From Opisthocomus hoazin (lineage: Eukaryota; Chordata; Aves; Opisthocomiformes; Opisthocomidae), in assembly GCF_030867145.1 (NCBI RefSeq), contig NC_134440.1, positions 4,836,001 through 4,900,000 on the forward strand: a stretch of DNA of 64,000 bases. The letters are read 5' to 3'. The position numbers and the translations under genes are program-made. This document shows, piece by piece, positions 20,934-32,073 of the stretch; the first letter of the stretch is position 1; the number at the start of each line of letters is the position of its first letter. The notes beneath the pieces are model-generated. The model worked only from the letters and a program-made list of their open reading frames with translations, was not told where the DNA came from and made no database searches.

Positions 20934-23114
20934 ATGGCACAGAGCGCCAAGCTCCAGCCGAGCTTCGAGGACGTTTTTAATATCCTATCCCAGATCCCAC
21001 GAGATAAACTCCTTAGACTCAAATATAAACTGAAGCACTTAGTATTTGGGCCCAGCAGCAAATTACTGCAAGCCATGGTCCTGCTTACTCTGGGGCAAGA
21101 AGCAGATGCAAGAATTTGTTTGGATGCCATGGGAGATAACCGGGCAGCCCAGTACGTCCACCAGACCAAACTGGGCGCTGCAGGGGTGCGGGGAGATGGG
21201 GAGGATCTGCAGCCTGCCCAGCTGGATGCAGGTGCCAGGGCGCTTCTGGCACAGATCTACTCGGTGTTGGCGGAGGAAAAACTGTGCAGTCACGAAGCCA
21301 TGGACAAAGCCTTCCAGGCTGCCACCAAAGCCTGCAACGCCAGCGAGGAAACTGAGGAGGACACACTCAACAGCATCCCAGCTGAGGACCAGGAAAAACA
21401 CAGCTCTGCTACCAGCACGGGCCCGGGTGACAGATTTCAGACGCTGCGATCTGATAAGGGCGCAGGATTTCACCAGGCGGCCAGCCCAGACTACGTGGTG
21501 AGAAGTTCCCCGGTGCAGGTTGGAGGCAACTCGGACCTTTCAGGCCCACAGACCCTGCGCTCCCTGGGGAGCCCCTCTTTCCCCAGTCGCTTCGAGATCA
21601 GCGCGTCGCCCACGGTTGGTTTTCGCACGCAGCCCTCTTCCCACGAGCGCGTCCCCCGGCCCAGCCGGCTGTGCGAAGGGAGCACCGGCGGTGCTGGGCA
21701 GCCCAACGGGGACAGCCAGAGCCACAGCCCGCAGGAAACAAGCTGGGCCAGCAGACCCAGCTCTCATCCCAGGCAGGACACAGGCGCCCAAGTGCCCCGA
21801 CCGGAGGAGGTTCTGCAGCTCAGTTCACGTCATCCGACTCCCCCCATTCCTGACGCGCAGCTGCCCGCGCTGCGTGCTGCGAACCAGCCCGAGGAAAGCA
21901 GTGATGTGTCCAGCACAGTGGCAGCAGAACCTCCGGCACCAAAAGAAAACGCACACAAAAAGCAAGATGAAAAGCAATTATCTACAGATCTTCCTGAGTC
22001 GAGAGTTACCGTGGGTCCTGGTCCTGCCCACATGTCCACGGAGGACTCCTGCGTTCCAGCAGGCATTCCTTCTAACTCTGCATCTGCTTCCATTTCAGCC
22101 TGTTCTGCTCCTCCTCCTGCCTATTCCTTCTCCTCAACCTTTCCCTCTCCTCCTCAGGGGCCTCCTTCCAACTCATCGTACCCCCCTCCCCTCCACTCAT
22201 CCCCCTCTCCAGCTTGGCCTCCTCCTCTCCAAGCTGTAGAACCGGTGCCCACATCAGCGCCAGATGCTGTCAAGTTCTTCACTTTTGTTGTCCTGCATGC
22301 TAGCGAAGATGAGATTGTTGCCCAGCGGGTCAGGGACCTGCTGGAGAACATGGGGGTTCCCAATGGTGCCACACTCTGTGAGGACTTCTCCATTGCCGGC
22401 CGCAGCCATATGACTTGCTTCCAGGATGCTATGGAAAACTCCGCTTTCATCATCCTTCTGCTGACCAAGAACTTCCCATGCAACCTGTGTATGTTTCAGA
22501 CAAACACTGTTCTGATGGAGTCCATCCTGAAACCATCCAAGCGCGACTCGGTCATCCCTTTTGTACCCAAGGAGAACCCCCTGGAGCGGAGTCAGATTCC
22601 CAGCACGCTCGGTGGGCTGACACCCTTGGATGAGAACTCTCCTGGGTTCTCCCGGACAGTGCGGAACACCTTTACACCCAGCAGGATCAACGAGAGGAAA
22701 GCCATGTGGGACCTGATGCAGAAAAAGAAACTACAGCTGCATCAGGAACGGTATCAAACACTCCACAACTTATCTGTTCTGAACCTTGGCTCCCCTCCCC
22801 AGGTGCCTCCATCAGCAGCATGGCCGCAGCAGCTGGACCAGTCGCCCCAACAGTGGTGGCCCCCCACTTCGACTGTCCCTCCTGCCGCACACCCACCTCC
22901 TCCCACCAGTCACCCCATGCCTCCTCAGATGGGTCCCCCTCCTTTCCAACCACTTCATCTCCCATCAAACCACTATGCCGTGATGCCAGGTCCCGGAGGC
23001 ATCCCGCCTCTCATCATCCAGCACGCTCGAATGGTTCAGATCGGGAACCACAACGTGATGCAGGTAGAAACCATGGCACCAGGTCCGCAGGACAGCGAGG
23101 AGGGAACCAGGTAG
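20934..23114 (+). CDS. TICAM1: TIR-domain adaptor TRIF (TICAM1)
   Basis: TRIF is the adaptor for TLR3 (and, in mammals, TLR4). It recruits TBK1/IRF3, TRAF proteins and RIPK1 to drive interferon, NF-kB and death signalling. The 726-residue frame lies in one exon, as in mammals. Residues ~1-150 form the helical N-terminal domain (starting SFEDVFNILSQIPRDKLLRLKY). A long Ser/Pro-rich linker follows, with FEIS near residue 220 in the place of the IRF3-recruiting pLxIS motif, and PEESSD near 318, which fits the TRAF6 pattern PxExx(acidic/aromatic). The TIR domain spans ~446-590 (FFTFVVLHASEDE, then EDFSIAGRSHM, FIILLLTKNF). A second Pro-rich stretch precedes the RHIM core VQIG at ~701-704. ATG context is good (G at -3 and +4). 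Identity is clear from TIR plus RHIM and position. Confidence 0.96.
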   Translation: MAQSAKLQPSFEDVFNILSQIPRDKLLRLKYKLKHLVFGPSSKLLQAMVLLTLGQEADARICLDAMGDNRAAQYVHQTKLGAAGVRGDGEDLQPAQLDAGARALLAQIYSVLAEEKLCSHEAMDKAFQAATKACNASEETEEDTLNSIPAEDQEKHSSATSTGPGDRFQTLRSDKGAGFHQAASPDYVVRSSPVQVGGNSDLSGPQTLRSLGSPSFPSRFEISASPTVGFRTQPSSHERVPRPSRLCEGSTGGAGQPNGDSQSHSPQETSWASRPSSHPRQDTGAQVPRPEEVLQLSSRHPTPPIPDAQLPALRAANQPEESSDVSSTVAAEPPAPKENAHKKQDEKQLSTDLPESRVTVGPGPAHMSTEDSCVPAGIPSNSASASISACSAPPPAYSFSSTFPSPPQGPPSNSSYPPPLHSSPSPAWPPPLQAVEPVPTSAPDAVKFFTFVVLHASEDEIVAQRVRDLLENMGVPNGATLCEDFSIAGRSHMTCFQDAMENSAFIILLLTKNFPCNLCMFQTNTVLMESILKPSKRDSVIPFVPKENPLERSQIPSTLGGLTPLDENSPGFSRTVRNTFTPSRINERKAMWDLMQKKKLQLHQERYQTLHNLSVLNLGSPPQVPPSAAWPQQLDQSPQQWWPPTSTVPPAAHPPPPTSHPMPPQMGPPPFQPLHLPSNHYAVMPGPGGIPPLIIQHARMVQIGNHNVMQVETMAPGPQDSEEGTR

Positions 23115-23400
23115 AACACTCGATCAGAGACGCAGCGGGTCAGCCGAGGCCGGAGACACTCACATTTAGTTTCAAAATTACAGTGATTCTGCTGGGACTG
23201 GGACTATTCTTATTTCACTGCGGGTACAAAGTGCCACTTTCCTGGAGCACAGGAGAAAATGACCGTCTCTTTTGTTGGACAAAAGAGGTTGCAACCTCCT
23301 GAGCCTGTTTTCCTTGTGCTTCTTTTTAAATAATGGAGAAAAATATTTTCCTGATTTTCTGAGGCTACTGAAAGGTTTTATAAATAAATTTTAATTAATT
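23115..23400 (+). terminator. TICAM1: TICAM1 3' UTR and poly(A) signal
   Basis: A short 3' UTR ends in an AT-rich stretch with AATAAA at 23383-23388, followed by T-rich sequence (ttaattaatttatttg). This would give a 3' UTR of about 290 bases. Confidence 0.7.
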
Positions 23401-23815
23401 TATTTGTGTTTGTCTGGCTCCTTCCTGTAGAATTAGCAAAGGGGCAGTCAGGAGTATCGGGAAAACTGTTCTGTCTGTGCCTCTGGGGTGGCGGGGGCTG
23501 GGAGATGGCACACCGGGGCTCTGTTTCAGGGGATGCTCTGGGGAGTCACCGTGGCCCCCAGTCAAGGTGCTGAGCACCACGAGATCCCATCGTATTCTCC
23601 AGGAGCCTTCTTCGCGTGGGACTGCAGAGCACCCTCTCGCACGCCCGGCACGCTCCCCTTGCCGCAGCACACCAGCAGCACCACGTCCCCCAAGCATCTC
23701 CCAGCAGCGCCAAGAAGGTTCGGGAAACCAGTTCCACAGCCTCCCCGGCCACAGGCCTCTGGGCTGAGGCTTCAAGAGATCCCTTTTCCCAGTTCCCCTC
23801 TGAAACTACAGCGAG

Positions 23816-23883
23816 AGAAGTTTTTTGTTTGTGAAAGACAAAAAGTGCCAGAAGTTTTTTGTTTGTGAAAGACAAAAAGTGCC
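23816..23883. repeat. Perfect 34-base tandem duplication
   Basis: Two adjacent copies (23816-23849 and 23850-23883) of a unit beginning agaagttttttgtttgtg are identical. This is a recent local duplication in noncoding sequence about 430 bases after the TICAM1 poly(A) signal. Confidence 0.95.
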
Positions 23884-26742
23884 CCTGGAGGCATGGCTTG
23901 TAGGAAAGTATTTTTTGTATTTAAGAAAAGTCTGTTAAAGACCTGAGATTGCACACCAGATAGAAGGCTAAAGAAGAATCCTTACAATAAAGCTGTGCCT
24001 GGAAAAAAAGAGTTCCTTAATGAAGGTGGAATGAGAGGAGGGAAATGTGGACAAAGTTCAAGGAGGCAGAAGCTGCGTGTTCACTCCTCCATTCCTACCT
24101 GCGTGGAAAAGGCCAGAGGTGGGACCAGGGCCTGGCTAGACTGCTGCACAGAGAAGTGTTCCCTACTGAGATTACTCCACCTACGTACGTTATTTATTGC
24201 CTTTGAGAAAAAGTTTGGTGGAGAAATGAAAGCCTTGCGCGGAGCATTACAGAAGGGGTGGAGAAAGGCCAGGAATGGGCGAGGTATTCTGCAGGACCGG
24301 GCGAGGAATATGCCAGGCAGGTATCTGCTGAGCTTTTAACACAAGCAGCATGCCAGAAGCAGAGCCCCAGACCTCATGCTCTTCCTCCATGGCTTCTGCT
24401 GCAGCCGTTTGCCTGCTCCGTCAGCAGAGGTCAGCCCAAAGCCACCCGACCAGAAACGGGCCTGCTCCCTCTGAGCCCAGCCAGCAGCACCAAGCTCTGG
24501 AGCCTGCTCGGAGCTCAGGAGTCTGCTCGCTCAGTGCCGGGGCCTCTGCCAGCTCCATGGCAGCGCTCGCCAGCTCCTCACCCTGGGAAGGAGCCCAGGT
24601 CCTCATGAAGGTGGACCTCGAGGGCCAGTGTGGTTGATATGGGGGGGTGACCCCACTTCGGGCGTTTCTGCAGATGTGCGTGTGCTCCTGAACAGCTGTC
24701 CCAGCAGCTTTCAAATGATGAGGAGCCAGCACGGTCTGGCAGCCAACGCACAGGACTCCTACATGTTGGACCAGGGACTACCCAAGGTGGGCACTCACAA
24801 GACCTAATTCTGGATTACAGCCTTTGTCCAAGAACCATCCAAGCCTTACAACCAACACCTGCACAAGAAAGGCATCAATAAATCCACGGAGCACAGACTG
24901 TTCAGCTGACATGAGTCCCAGAGGGAGCAGCAGGGCACTGGGCTAAAGACTGTCCAGTTCTCACTCTTCCTCTCGGATGCAATCTACCTCAAGCTCGTTC
25001 TGCACAAACCAGGCCCTCCCAAACAAGTGCCAGGCTCCTAAATACAGCTCACTGCTGAGACGTGAATCCCCAGCAGGGAGGAGAGAGCAGAACGGGAGTC
25101 TCTCCTTCATCCTGGCTCCTCAGAGGAGAGCAGGTAACAGTATAAAGGACGGTCCCCTCCGCCTGCCCCGTGTTGAAAGCTGCAACCGCTGCCTTCTCAT
25201 TTTCGAGCAGCTTCTGGCCCTCAGGAGGGGTCAGGGATGTCTACAGGATGATGCTGGAGAGCCTGGGCACTGCCCGAACCTCAGTGCAAGCCGTGGAGCT
25301 CCTGGGCAGCACCAGATTCAGGAGCTGAGAGCTGATGTGTCCCTATTCTGAAACTGCAATAGAGCAGTGGCTGTCACAGTCTGGGACTTAAATCCCAAGG
25401 AATTTCCTTTTCAGAGGCCACAGGGCCTTTCTCACAGGGCTGTCCACGGAAGGCTCTCTGCCTCCCTCCTCCCCACCTCAGGTAGGCTTAGCTCCTCCTG
25501 GACCTCCTTGGCTGAGAACTAGCACAAGACACCAGGCTCAGACAAATCAAAGCCCTCTCTGTCCCAAGCAGAACAAGACCCACATAAAAGCACTGCTATT
25601 TAAAAGCTGCCATCAGTTGTTGGCTTCCAGCTTTGAAACAGTTTGGCTTTGAAGGACCCTGTGACAATGGATTAACTCATCTACTCTTGACAGAGCCTGC
25701 TGGAATCCTCCAAGTGCTCGGATTCCTTCTATTTCCCTGCTTTCTCTCCTCTGCGTCACTTCTGTTCAAATAGGTGTTGTTACTGCAGTTCCTGTCACAC
25801 TGCAGTTGCTGTGCAGCCACCGGGACAGCCCCTCCCCTTGGGAGAAAACATACCCATCGCTCCTTCCCCAGCTCTCCTGCTTTCTATAAATAAATGTCAT
25901 ACAAAACTAGTCAACTGAAAGCTGCTCTGGCTTGTAAACAACCTTCACGCAGTCACGGCAGGTTCGCTTGGAGAAAGGCACGGTCCTCGATGTAAAACAC
26001 TGCAGGGTTGGGTTTTTGAAGCTTGCAGTGCGTGGCAGGCCAAGAGGCTCAAAGGTTACTGGGAGCAGCTTCCACTCAGGGCCACAGCCCTGCTTGAACC
26101 GCATCAGCGCGTTCACTCACCCCACATTTCCAGGGCACTCGTTGCTGTCGCCGACTTGGAAAGGCAGCTTTGCCAGGAGGGCCTTGTTTTCACCAGGAGA
26201 ACGCCCGCGTGCCCGTGACCCCCTCGCTCTCGGTCGGTTTCTCTGGGAACCTGAGAAATGCTGACGCAGCATCCCTACCCTCACATCCCTACCCTCACGC
26301 TCCAGGCCGCTGCCTTTGCAAGCGCCAACCTTAGGGCATCGGGAGGCTCCAAAGACGCCCACAGACAGGCACCAGCAACCAGCTCCAGGAAAACCCCTGC
26401 AAATTTCTCACCACTTTTGCATATCTAAAGAAACCCCTACGGGAGGCCTTGCTGCCAGGGCCCATTACCGGTATCAGGGAGAGAAAAGCACAGTCTTAGG
26501 TTTTAAGCAAGGAATAAAAGGCAGACTTTTGTTCGTGGCAGTGTACAGAAGGGCTCCTGGAGAGCAGGGTGCTACGGGAGGGTCTGTAGCCACCCCAGTG
26601 AGAAAAAACCCCACTCTGTCCACAGTAATCACTCAGATAACAAAATCATCACTGAAATGTTTCACTGCTCCCCACAACTCCTTGTTTTGCCCCACACGCT
26701 GGCGCTGGCCCAGACAACACCTACAATAAACAAAGACTGTTC

Positions 26743-26831
26743 ATGTAATTACCTCTAAATTCATGCAGTGATTTCTCCCACCATGTAATTACCATCAATA
26801 TTTAATTGCTCGGTCCCTACTATGTAATTAT
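26743..26831. promoter_or_regulatory. Three evenly spaced ATGTAATTA boxes
   Basis: ATGTAATTAC occurs at 26743-26752 and 26783-26792, and ATGTAATTAT at 26822-26831, with starts 40 and 39 bases apart. TTTAATTG lies between the second and third. TAATTA is a core bound by many homeodomain proteins. The surrounding sequence is AT-rich and could be a conserved noncoding element. No function can be read from sequence alone. Confidence 0.35.
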
Positions 26832-29293
26832 GGATTATTTGTGTGTTACAAAAGAAAAAAATTAAAGCTCTTTTCTATCACACAAAGTATTCTCCTCCTC
26901 GAGGCTTCTGTATATGACTGGATCCCCCAGCCACCTGATCATAAGACCCTGGCTTGAGAGCTGCTTCCCCATCCCAACTGCGGAACAACTCCCTTCTCAT
27001 CCCTTTCCTCCCCGCAGCTCTGCGTGCGGGACGGGATTGCAGACAGGGAGCCCCGGTCAGGAAGGATCAGCCGCTGCCTCGGCCCTGCAGCCGCTCTGCT
27101 ACGTACCTGAAGATCACCTGCAGCACAGCAGCAGTATTTTGGCAGGGGAAGCACGTCCCACCGATCTGCACGCACTGCTTAAATGTCGTGTCTGCATTTT
27201 CAAAGGGAACGGAAGGCAACAACACTGATCAAACCATCAAGAACTATTTCTGAGGATGGAGCAACCAGTGAAGGGACAAACACTCAAATATTTTACCCAT
27301 CTGCTCCCATCCTCCCCGGGGAAGGCCAGGCATTTTTGGAAATCCAAATTCTTGTGTGGAACTACTCCAGTACCTTTAATTCCTCTGTCTGCTTTTGGCC
27401 TCCCACTGACAGCTCTGGGGTTGAAAAACATAAATTGACGACGGCCACAGTGCGTCCCTCTTTCTGCTTGCAGTGCCCAGTCCCAGCTGCAGGTAAGGCA
27501 GATAACCTCTGAGTCAGCAGAGTAGCATCTTTTCACACTGTTTCATTTCACACTGTTTCATTGTTACATCAAAAGATACGGCAAAGTGTACAGAGAGAGG
27601 TGTCATTTCAGTGTCAGTGTTATCCTTTTTCAGGGGAAATGTTTGCAGCTGCAGTAGATGAGCTTTTCCCAGGAGAAAATTCAGAGGGAATGAAACCATC
27701 ACATCTGTCGACTGCAAATGCCCAGTATTTCCGTACCCACAAGTGCACCATCCCTAGGAAACCAGCTGAAAATAGAGGCTCACCAGCAAGAAGTCCAAGG
27801 CACTTGCATTCTAGCAGCCATTTTTTTGTTTTATTATTTAAAGTTAAGAGCGCTCATCAGCTCACAAATTAACAAATTCCACTCCTGCAGTTTAGTTCAG
27901 GTTTCAGCCAAAAGGGGGAAAAAGAAAATAGAATGTAGCTAAACTAACCCTGCGCTTTACATCTCAATAAAAGTTAAACCTCCTTGCTTTATAAATAAAT
28001 GTTATAGTTAACACTGCAAAAATGTAATGGCAGATCTACAGGATCTTTAAGGGGCAGAGAGCATGGGATTACTGAGGCATACAGATATGCTGGCTTATAA
28101 ATACAAGTAGAGAAGCGTCAGTAGCATATAGTGGGTGGTTGTTTATCAGGGTTCTGCTCTCCCAGTCTCGACCTTTCCCAAAGCTCAGAGGCAGCTGCTT
28201 CACCCCCAACTGTGCTTGCCATTCTGCCCGGGGCCAAGAAATGAGCCGCAGGCTGCCAAAGCCCAGTCACTCCCCCTACAAGCAGATAAACTGCTGGAAC
28301 AGCATCGTGTTTACCAACGCAGCCTGTTTACCACCCAGGAGGGTTCTGCTAATGGAAGCAAATACCTACCCTGAGACTACGGATTTCAAGAGAAAACCAA
28401 GTTGTGTGCAGATCCTAATTAAAGGAAGGAGCTTGCCCAAACAGTAGCCAAAGGAGATTTCAAATTCAATCTTTGAAGTAGCACCATCCTCAGTAAAGTC
28501 GCAAAAAGAATCAAAAGCCAAAACCAGACGCTAACAACCCACTCCATGCAGGTTTTCAGAATGGGATAATTAACAGAGCCCCATCGGTTGATACTAATAA
28601 ACCTCAGAAGAACAAGAAGGCATCTTTAACTTTCGTTTCTTTCTTGCTTCTTCCTTCAGACCACCCTCATGCAAACCTGCCACCAGCGCTCACTTGCTTT
28701 AATAACCCCCCAAGCACCACCCACGCTACAAGGACCTCCCATCCTTGAGGGCTTGCAAGAGCTCATCCTCAGAGATGCTTCAAAGCGCACTGGTTTGGCT
28801 CTGAAACCTGGCCATATCCACCCTGCACAGCTCAATCCCTGCCATCCTCCGGAGCTAAAGGCCTTCCGCACGGGGAAGAGAGTGAACATGGGCAGAATGG
28901 GCAAGCTAAGAGCCTGAACGCCCCATCAGTATCTTGTTTTTAAGGTAACGGTTTTTCCTCCCCGATCATAAAACCCAACATCTATCAATGAAACTATATA
29001 ACCAGAACTGACCTTACTATATCTTACAGGATTGAAGAAGTCTTGCAGCATAGATAGGGCCTGGCTCTAAAAGAGAAAAAATAACCCAGCTTTATGCGTA
29101 ATCATTGATATCTCAGGCCTTTACCACCACTTGCTACTTGGCCAACCAAGGGAGGAAACAACCCATCCTCGGCATGCCCAGCGCTACTGCCATGCAAGGC
29201 AACTACCCCAGCAGAGCACAAGCCACTCGGCCGTTAGACTCGTACTGTACCAAATCTGGGAAGGGAGCGGGGAGAGAATTAGTTGGAAGGTAC

Positions 29294-29756
29294 TTTATTC
29301 CTCACTGGCATTCCTATCTGTTCGGTATTTGGGATGGGAAGGGCTAGAGCACGTGTGTGATGTGTAGCTGCTCCAAAGCTTAACGCTGAATTAATCCAGC
29401 ACTAATGGGAGAGGCAGCAGGTCCCAGGGAATCTCCGTTTTCCTTCCTTCTCAGGAGAAGATGGTTGGCATGGGAAAGGGCAGGGGCTGCTGCCTTCTCT
29501 GGATACAGTGCACTGGAGATATCTGGTACCTGAAGATGACAACAATGAGGGACAGCCATGAGCTCTTGAGCCTCCTCCTCCCCTACCCCTGCGCACGCCA
29601 GCTTCGTGGTGACAGACGAGGACAAAGCTTGCAGCCGGTCTCAGGACAGCGCTGGCCTTCGACACCTAGGCAAGGACGGCCGAAGCTCTGAGGCTGCACC
29701 ACCTCTGCAGGGTGAAAGAGGTGATGGGGAAGGCTGGGGACGTCAGCTCTCCCACC
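29294..29756 (-). terminator. FEM1A: FEM1A 3' UTR with likely poly(A) signal
   Basis: On the minus strand AATAAA (TTTATT at 29294-29299) lies about 460 bases after the FEM1A stop codon. It is the nearest canonical signal, so a compact 3' UTR is likely; longer forms using signals further left are possible. Confidence 0.5.
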
Positions 29757-31808
29757 CTAGTGCAGTTCAATGAAGGCTTCCAGCTCCTCAGGGATGAAAC
29801 CCTTGTAGGGAATCTTGTGCTTGTCCAGGGCGCGAGCAGCAAGGCACTGGAGGGTGATGTAATTGAAGGGCTGCATCATGCTCTTGGTGAGCAGCTTCTC
29901 GTCCAGCAGCTCGTAAGCGGTCTGCTTGAAGGCATTGGTGGCGTCCATGTGCGCTCCAGCCTCCATCAGGGCACTCATGATCAGCGGGCAGTTGTTGCGG
30001 GCAGCAACATGCAGCGGGGTGTTGTTGTCGTAGTCACGGCTGTCTGGGTCAGCCCCACACTCCAGCAGCAAGTTCACAACGTGGAGCGATGGGAACTTGC
30101 CCACGGGATAACGTCCCACTGTTGTGGTATCTTTGTCCACAGCCATATGCAAAGGAGTGAAGCCGTTCTTGGCCCGGGGGCTGCACTTCAGCAGGCGGTA
30201 GATAGTCTGGCGCTTCTGGTGTTCCTGCTCCGGGGTGCACTCCACCTTCTCCAGCAAGAAGACGAGGTGGAGGATAATGGCCAGCGTCTTGGTGAACTGC
30301 GCCGAGTCAACGACAGGGTCCTTGCCGTGCACGAGTGCCCTCTCCACCTCCCGGACCCCTTTGCTCAGTACCCCCATGAGGTCAGAGAAGCCCAAGTGGG
30401 TAGCTAAAGTGCCTTTGGAGCGGTCCTGAAGCACGTACGAGAACAGCTCAGCAAAGGAAAGGAAACTGCTGGCGGTCATCGGGCTGAGAGGCTCCAGGTT
30501 GCCTTGCTGCATATCCAGAGCATATTTCCACAGGTTAATGCAGCGTTCGAAGTTGCCAGAGTCAGCATAGACTGCTCCTCGGTAACGGATGTAATAGGAA
30601 GTGTCTGGGTGGGAAGGACCCAAGATGCGCTCCCTAATCAGCAGTGCCTGCATGCGCATCTCATCCGGATCGGTAATCAAGGCTTCCAGTTCCTCCAGCG
30701 AACTCACTTCCCGGGAATAGTCATAGGCCAACACCAGCTGCCGGGGCTCAGGTTTAGGCAGGTACTGCCCGCCCTCACACCGAAGCTCCATCGCCCTTCG
30801 CCAGTACTTGTGAGCTCCCAAAAGGTCACGTTTCTTATCCACAAACGTAGCACCCAGCAATTCCAGTGCTTCCACAGCAGCCTCTCGAGTGCAGAACACA
30901 TTAGGGACCTGCTGCTCATCCTGACTGGAAGCTGAGGCGCAACATCTCTCGCATCCCTCTTCACCGCAGCCCTGAGGGTTTTCCTTGCCAGCGCTGCAGC
31001 ACCTCTGATGGCTCCCACCTGATGCACAGGTCCCATTCTGGCTGCCCGCAACCTCCTCCTCCTCCTGCTGCTGCAGCCCTCCTTGGATGAGGTACTCCAC
31101 AATGTTGGTGTGACCGGTGACACTGGCCGCTAGCAGCGGAGTCATGCCATAGCCGTCTTTCTCCATGCGGGCTTTGGAGCGGAGCAGCAGCTGCAGGATC
31201 TCCAGGCTGCCGGACTCAGCGCAGTCATGCAGGGCCGTATTCCCCTTCACGCTCCGGCGGTTGACATCAGCCCCTTTCTCTAGCAAGTACCGCGCAATCT
31301 CCCGGTGCCCTTTGTAGCAAGAAATCATCAAGCAAGTGTGTCCGTGCCTGTTGGCTACTTCCAGGTCAGCGCCGCGCTCCCCGACTAAGTAGCGCACGAT
31401 CTCCAGGTGCCCATCGAAGCAAGCGGCCCGCAGCGGTGTGGAGTTGGTCAGCGTGGTCTGGTTCACCGAGGCGCCGTGGTCCAGGAGGCTGCGCACCACC
31501 CCCAGGTGCCCGGCGGCGGAGGCCGCCCACAGCGGCGGGGCCCCCTCGATGGTCTCCCCATCGAAGTTGACGGAGCCGCCCTCCTCCACGCGCGCGCCGC
31601 AGTGATCCAGCAGATACTCCACCACCTCCAGGTGCCCGTGGCGGGCGGCGATCAGCAGCGGGGTGCTGCCTCCCCCGGGGCCCTCACCCCCGCCGGGCCC
31701 CGCCGTCAGCGCCTCCAGCTCCTCCCGGCTCCGGCTGCCCAACAGCTTCTGCAGCAGCTTCAGCTTCCCATCGCGGGCGGCGTTGTACACAGCCGTGCGT
31801 AGGTCCAT
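29757..31808 (-). CDS. FEM1A: FEM1A, ankyrin-repeat substrate receptor of CUL2 E3 ligase
   Basis: FEM1 proteins are substrate receptors of CUL2-RING ubiquitin ligases and recognise C-terminal degrons, notably those ending in Arg (known for the family). The chosen start at 31808 gives 683 residues in a single exon, beginning MDLRTAVYNAARDGKLKLLQ as family members do, with G at -3 and +4. An in-frame ATG at 31841 would add 11 Ala-rich residues but has C at -3. Ankyrin repeats fill residues 2-~245 (TPLLIAARHGHLEVVEYLL, then NSTPLRAACFDGHLEIVRYL). A Glu- then Cys-rich linker (~250-290) leads to a TPR-like helical region (AAVEALELLGATFVDKKRDL). Two more ankyrin repeats start at ~548 (NGFTPLHMAVDK) and the C-terminus (YITLQCLAARAL) is family-typical. 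Human FEM1A is 669 residues. Position between TICAM1 and miR-7 separates it from FEM1B and FEM1C. Confidence 0.96.
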   Translation of the reverse strand: MDLRTAVYNAARDGKLKLLQKLLGSRSREELEALTAGPGGGEGPGGGSTPLLIAARHGHLEVVEYLLDHCGARVEEGGSVNFDGETIEGAPPLWAASAAGHLGVVRSLLDHGASVNQTTLTNSTPLRAACFDGHLEIVRYLVGERGADLEVANRHGHTCLMISCYKGHREIARYLLEKGADVNRRSVKGNTALHDCAESGSLEILQLLLRSKARMEKDGYGMTPLLAASVTGHTNIVEYLIQGGLQQQEEEEVAGSQNGTCASGGSHQRCCSAGKENPQGCGEEGCERCCASASSQDEQQVPNVFCTREAAVEALELLGATFVDKKRDLLGAHKYWRRAMELRCEGGQYLPKPEPRQLVLAYDYSREVSSLEELEALITDPDEMRMQALLIRERILGPSHPDTSYYIRYRGAVYADSGNFERCINLWKYALDMQQGNLEPLSPMTASSFLSFAELFSYVLQDRSKGTLATHLGFSDLMGVLSKGVREVERALVHGKDPVVDSAQFTKTLAIILHLVFLLEKVECTPEQEHQKRQTIYRLLKCSPRAKNGFTPLHMAVDKDTTTVGRYPVGKFPSLHVVNLLLECGADPDSRDYDNNTPLHVAARNNCPLIMSALMEAGAHMDATNAFKQTAYELLDEKLLTKSMMQPFNYITLQCLAARALDKHKIPYKGFIPEELEAFIELH

Positions 31809-32073
31809 GGCGACGGGGGCCGCGGCGACCGCACCGGCCACCTCCTGGCCATGGGCCGGCTGCTCCTCCGCGCCCCCAGCTCGGCCCGAGGCCGGGGACG
31901 GGCGAGGGCGGCCCCCCCGGAGGGAGCAGCCCCGCGGGGCCGGCGACGCCCGGCGAGACAGCCCTCACCTCAGCGCGGCAACCTTCAGCCTCCTCGCTCC
32001 GCCGCCATCTTAGGTTGTAACGCGAAACAAAATGGCGCCGGCCCGGGGCGCAGGGGCGGGCCGGGAGGAGGAC

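Larger units (their letters stand above)
23401..29293. other. Intergenic gap between the converging TICAM1 and FEM1A ends
   Basis: About 6 kb with only short, unconvincing open frames. It holds a 34-base direct duplication (23.82 kb) and a cluster of homeobox-type cores (26.74-26.83 kb). The FEM1A 3' UTR may extend into the right part. No gene, tRNA or clear transposon is visible. Confidence 0.5.

Noticed and set aside
29712-30407. 231-codon plus-strand open frame under FEM1A
   Set aside because: Antisense to a strongly supported FEM1A coding exon; its openness follows from FEM1A codon bias.
31809-31841. Upstream in-frame ATG of FEM1A adding 11 residues
   Set aside because: C at -3 and Ala-rich extra residues; the next ATG has G at -3 and +4 and begins with the family-conserved MDLRTAVYNAARDG.
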